This document shows, piece by piece, positions 60,862-64,000 of a DNA stretch of 64,000 nucleotides. A model generated the notes under the pieces. The model was not told where the DNA came from, ran no database searches, and was given only the letters and a program-made list of their open reading frames with translations. The DNA comes from JAPKZH01 sp963715635 (GTDB lineage: Bacteria; Acidobacteriota; Aminicenantia; Aminicenantales; UBA4085): assembly GCA_963715635.1 (NCBI GenBank), contig OY970261.1, positions 124,001 through 188,000 of the forward strand, written 5' to 3'. Positions within the stretch are counted from its first letter, which is position 1. Each line of letters opens with the position of its first letter. Both the position numbers and the translations under genes were made by a program.

Positions 60862-63495
60862 GTGAGATGGAGATCGTGGGGACGCCTTGTCGTCGTCCTG
60901 TTCATCCTCTTTTTTTTGCGTCAGCAGGCCATCGCTTCAGATGACAGCATCGATGACCTTTTTGCCCGGCTCAAAAAGTCGTTTGAGACGAAAGACCTGA
61001 CATCCTATCTGAACGACTTTTCCCCCGATATTCGCCCTAAGGAGAATGCCGTTGTCTCCTCCTTCCTGGACAAATGGAAGATGGACAAGATCAACTTCCA
61101 CCGGGCGACCCGGGGCCAGGAGACGGACCTCAACCCCAGCCTCTATTATCAAGTCCTCTACGAAAATGCCTATTCCGGCATGCTCGAAATATGGCATGTC
61201 GTCCTCGAGAGCGCCGCGGGCCGAATGCAGATCCTGACAAAAGAAGTCACGGCAAACATCAACAATCTCCTCAAGGTCCGCCTGCCCTCGGGAAAGCAGG
61301 AGCGCGCCAGCCGCATCGAGATTCGGCACGATGATATCCAGATCACGTTCAATGAGGCCTGGATTTTCTATGATAACATCCCCACTCAGGAAACAGCGTT
61401 GATCGTGATCGGCAAAGGCCACCTCTTTTTTTCGCCCGCCGACCCTGTCGAGAAGCATCAGTTGGAGTTGCTCTATAAAAAAGATTTCCTGGAAGACAGC
61501 CTGGACTCTGTCTATCTGCGTTTTTCGAATTCGTTTTTCGAAAACAACGTCAGGATCCTCAAGGCCGACCAGGACAAGGGACAGCCGGTCCCGGAGGCGG
61601 CAGCTAACCGAGCCTATTCGCTGTTCATGAAGTATTATCCGAATTCCTTCACCATCGAGAATTCGCTGACGGGGGAGTTCCTGTCGTTCGCCCCGCAGGG
61701 CAACCAGGTCGTGTTCGAGTTGGGAGCCGAGCACCTGGGCGATCTCACCTATATCAACTCGCCGTTCTCCGAGGATGAGATTCATCTCATCTCCCGGAAG
61801 GACGGTCGGCTCATCAACTTGTACTCGCCCGCCCGGGATGAAGGCGAGGGGAAACAGATGTTCATCTCGTTCGGGCAGAAATTCGATGTCCAGAGCTATC
61901 AGATGGAAGTCGATTTCAAGCCTGAGAATTTTTATCTGTCGGCGAAGGCCCACATCGAGATCCTTCCCCTCATGGATTCCCTGGACAACCTGCAGTTCAC
62001 CTTCAGCCCCAGCCTGACGATTTTGCGCATTTATGACCAGGAAAGCCGGGAACTGTTCTACACCCAGGACAAGCTGCGGAAGTACCTGTATGTTTATCTT
62101 CTCCAGCCCGCCGCGAAAGGCCGGCCGTTTGCCATTGAAGTGTACTACCGGGGAGAGCTCGAGCCTCCCGTCCAGACGACGGATATCCTGCCGGGAGGCC
62201 AATACAATGAGACGATCTCGCTCGTCCTGCCCCGGTTTGAAAGCTATCTTTACAGCCAGTCGGCCTCCTGGTATCCGGCCCCTTCCGATGAGGATTATTT
62301 TCAGGCCCGAATGAGGTTCAGCATTCCCCCGCGCTACATCTGCATCGCCAACGGGATGCTCACCGAGCAAGGAAAATTGGATGAGGTCCGGCGTGTCGCG
62401 GCCCTGGATAAGTTGGGCAATTCCCTCTACACCTTCGAGACGAAGTTTCCCGTGAAATACCTGTCCTTCATCGTCGGCAAGCTGAACCCCGTCACGAATG
62501 GAAATGGGAACGGCCGTCCCACGACCGTTCCGCTCCAGGCCTTTGCCTCGGAGGATGTTCGCATTCCGAGAAAGAGCATCCTCGACGAGATGCGCTCCAT
62601 TCTCCAGTCTTACGAAAGCTGGTTCGGCCCTTACCCGTACGAAAAGCTCAGCGTGGTCCAAAGAATCTGGCCGACCAGCGGCGGGCACAGCCCGGCCTCC
62701 TTCGTCATCCTGAACGAGATCCCTCGGACTCCGGACGTCAATATTTCCCATGTCAACACCGAGAGCCCGGTGGACCTCTCCCGATGGAAGGAGTATTACC
62801 TTGCCCATGAGATAGCCCACCAGTGGTGGGGCCAGGGGGTGACCGGGGCCCGGTATCATGACCAGTGGCTGAGCGAGGGATTGTCCCAGTTCGCCGCCGT
62901 GTTTTATTTAAAAACGAAACTCGGCGACCGGGTGTTTTTGAATATCCTCAAGAAATTTTCCCAATGGACCGATAAGAAATCCGTGTTCGGCCCGATCACG
63001 CTGGGCTCGCGCATCAGCGCCTTGGATTTTATGGCCTACCAGGCAATTGTCTACAACAAGACGGCCGTGGTGTTGAACATGCTGCGGGAACTTCTGGGAG
63101 ACGACATGTTCTTCAAGGGCTTGCGGCAGTTCTTTGAGACGTACAAGTATAGGGGGGCCCGAACCCGGAATTTCGTCCAGATCATGGAAACAGTTTCGGG
63201 CAAAAATCTCCAGGCGTTTTTTAAGGGCTGGTTTGAATCCTACACGCTCCCTGAAGTGTATGCGGCGCATGCCCTGCAGAAATCCGAAGACGGGTATGTG
63301 CTCAAATTCCGGGTGAACCAGACCAAAGAGGTTTTTGTCTTCCCCCTTTGGCTCGAGTGGGTCGAGCAGGGAACACCCGTTCGGCAGAAAATCGTGATCG
63401 ATGAAAAAACCAAGGAGTTCGAATTCCGGCTCGCCACCAAGCCGTCCAGAATAAAAATTAATCCGGATAAGCTTGTTCCTGGGAAATTTTCTTAA
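60862..63495 (+). CDS. Secreted M1-family metallopeptidase
   Basis: The product, 877 aa from GTG 60862, has a signal peptide with basic start (RWRSWGR), hydrophobic core (LVVVLFILFFL) and cleavage near AIAS. Zinc ligands HEIAHQWW with the third Glu in WLSEGLSQF (about residues 660-690) define an M1 gluzincin; the exopeptidase GAMEN-type motif is not clear. N-terminal half (about 30-420) is an extra beta/helical region. Earlier in-frame starts (60781, 60793, 60823) would spoil the signal peptide, so GTG 60862 is preferred. It ends overlapping the convergent regulator by four bases. Confidence 0.86.
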   Translation: MRWRSWGRLVVVLFILFFLRQQAIASDDSIDDLFARLKKSFETKDLTSYLNDFSPDIRPKENAVVSSFLDKWKMDKINFHRATRGQETDLNPSLYYQVLYENAYSGMLEIWHVVLESAAGRMQILTKEVTANINNLLKVRLPSGKQERASRIEIRHDDIQITFNEAWIFYDNIPTQETALIVIGKGHLFFSPADPVEKHQLELLYKKDFLEDSLDSVYLRFSNSFFENNVRILKADQDKGQPVPEAAANRAYSLFMKYYPNSFTIENSLTGEFLSFAPQGNQVVFELGAEHLGDLTYINSPFSEDEIHLISRKDGRLINLYSPARDEGEGKQMFISFGQKFDVQSYQMEVDFKPENFYLSAKAHIEILPLMDSLDNLQFTFSPSLTILRIYDQESRELFYTQDKLRKYLYVYLLQPAAKGRPFAIEVYYRGELEPPVQTTDILPGGQYNETISLVLPRFESYLYSQSASWYPAPSDEDYFQARMRFSIPPRYICIANGMLTEQGKLDEVRRVAALDKLGNSLYTFETKFPVKYLSFIVGKLNPVTNGNGNGRPTTVPLQAFASEDVRIPRKSILDEMRSILQSYESWFGPYPYEKLSVVQRIWPTSGGHSPASFVILNEIPRTPDVNISHVNTESPVDLSRWKEYYLAHEIAHQWWGQGVTGARYHDQWLSEGLSQFAAVFYLKTKLGDRVFLNILKKFSQWTDKKSVFGPITLGSRISALDFMAYQAIVYNKTAVVLNMLRELLGDDMFFKGLRQFFETYKYRGARTRNFVQIMETVSGKNLQAFFKGWFESYTLPEVYAAHALQKSEDGYVLKFRVNQTKEVFVFPLWLEWVEQGTPVRQKIVIDEKTKEFEFRLATKPSRIKINPDKLVPGKFS

Positions 63496-64000
63496 AACTC
63501 GTTGACGTCGATCCGGAGTCTTTTGATCATCTCATTCAACGTGGTGGGTTTGACTCCCAGTCGGCGGGCCGCTGTCTTCTGCACGCCTCTCGCCTTCTTC
63601 AAAGTGGCGACGATGAGGTTTTTCTGAAAGGCGGCGGTCTGGTCCCGGAGGTTGAACTCCGAACCCGCCGACCACGATAGGTCGGAACGGGCGGCCTCGG
63701 GCTTCAAAAAGAATTCCGGGAGATTCTCGCGGGTGATGATTTTGCTTTTGGCAAAGACGATCGCCCGCTCGATCAGGTTCTCCAACTCCCGGACATTCCC
63801 CGGCCAGCCGTTCTTTTCCAGGATGTCCATGACGTCTGGCGAGACGCCTTCGATCTCCTTGCTGTTTTCCTTGGCGTAAACATCGATGAAGTGCTTGACC
63901 AGGAGGGGAATGTCTTCTTTCCTGTCCCGGAGCGGCGGCAACTCGATTCTAATAACGTTCAACCGGTAGAACAGGTCCTTGCGGAAAAATTTCTGCCGGA
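63492..64000 (-). CDS. Sigma-54-dependent transcriptional regulator (5' part outside window)
   Basis: The C-terminal 169 residues are visible: RKDLFYRLNVIRIELPPLRDRKEDIP (end of the AAA+ domain), NGWPGNVRELENLIERAIVF, and a Fis-type HTH ending GVQKTAARRLGVKPTTLNEMIKRL. The N-terminal sensor and Walker A lie beyond base 64000. Convergent with the M1 peptidase gene, no terminator between. Confidence 0.92.
   Translation of the reverse strand, partial: RQKFFRKDLFYRLNVIRIELPPLRDRKEDIPLLVKHFIDVYAKENSKEIEGVSPDVMDILEKNGWPGNVRELENLIERAIVFAKSKIITRENLPEFFLKPEAARSDLSWSAGSEFNLRDQTAAFQKNLIVATLKKARGVQKTAARRLGVKPTTLNEMIKRLRIDVNEF

Noticed and set aside
60937..62859. Long 640-aa antisense frame opposite the M1 peptidase
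   Set aside because: It lacks recognisable domains and mirrors codon structure of a well-supported coding gene, as expected in a GC-rich genome.
1..64000. tRNA, rRNA or CRISPR arrays
   Set aside because: I found no cloverleaf-like gene, no rRNA stretch and no regularly spaced direct repeats on reading both strands; a dedicated scan (tRNAscan-type, CRISPR finder) would be needed to exclude them fully.

Overview
The window reads as a chromosomal segment of an uncultured, outer-membrane-bearing heterotrophic bacterium. Evidence for a Gram-negative envelope is a LpxR-type lipid A deacylase, a PpiD-type periplasmic chaperone, a secretin-like protein and several lipoproteins. Two sigma-54 activators, an ECF sigma/anti-sigma pair, secreted glycosidases with Na+ and MFS sugar transporters, and many two-to-five-gene operons with 4-base overlaps fit an Acidobacteriota/Aminicenantes-like genome. 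That placement is an inference from gene content, not proven. I saw no rRNA, tRNA, CRISPR array or intact transposase, and no gene-free stretch longer than about 250 bases.

Layout. 1-4243 (minus): a partial GH84 glycosidase fused to an ADP-ribosylglycohydrolase-like domain, plus a Na+/solute symporter. 4399-7121 (plus): the housekeeping operon rpsP-khpA-rimM-trmD-rplS-rnhB, with rimM broken by a single-base frame change at a T9 run. 7132-9379: a TPR protein, also frame-broken. 9425-12022 (minus): an unknown protein with a duplicated domain, then an ECF sigma/anti-sigma/secretin-like operon. 12174-15202 (plus): a HerA-like ATPase, a free-standing sigma-54 activator and a small Cys protein. 15219-17843 (minus): NhaC antiporter and isoaspartyl dipeptidase. 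18074-26507: acyltransferase, a malectin-containing glycosidase-like lipoprotein, a hairpin repeat, an MFS sugar transporter with a URO-D-family methyltransferase, a MetH-reactivation-like protein and LpxR.

26511-34426 (minus): amino-acid permease, PpiD, acyl-CoA dehydrogenase, HIT protein, HU, ribosomal protein S1 and IspH. 34560-42403 (minus): one long operon of site-2 protease, trpS, scpA, scpB, gamma-glutamyltranspeptidase, a secreted 187-aa protein, a DctM-like permease, a 47-aa membrane peptide and an AstE-like zinc hydrolase. The last five look like a peptide/amino-acid salvage and uptake unit. 42634-45944 (plus): hybrid histidine kinase and methyltransferase. 46000-48550 is a decayed accessory patch: a GH3 fragment, probable IS21-type end repeats, an AbiE toxin-antitoxin locus whose toxin has an amber stop, and an internally deleted DUF2177-type gene.

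48568-54514 (minus): a redox operon of NuoE, NuoF-GltD fusion, NuoG-like Fe-S protein and a glutamate-synthase-like FMN protein without a glutaminase domain. 54765-58020 (minus): an HD-GYP protein and a helical-repeat protein sharing the same N-terminal domain. 58126-60678: glutamine synthetase divergent from an Lrp/AsnC regulator, then AdoMet decarboxylase. 60862-64000: M1 metallopeptidase convergent with a second, truncated sigma-54 activator.

Four conserved genes or proteins carry single-base frame breaks (rimM, the TPR gene, and two in nuoF-gltD), two of them in homopolymers. Indel errors in the assembly are therefore a serious alternative to real frameshifts. The most promising unusual systems are the NuoEF/GltD/FMN redox operon and the GGT-permease-hydrolase operon.
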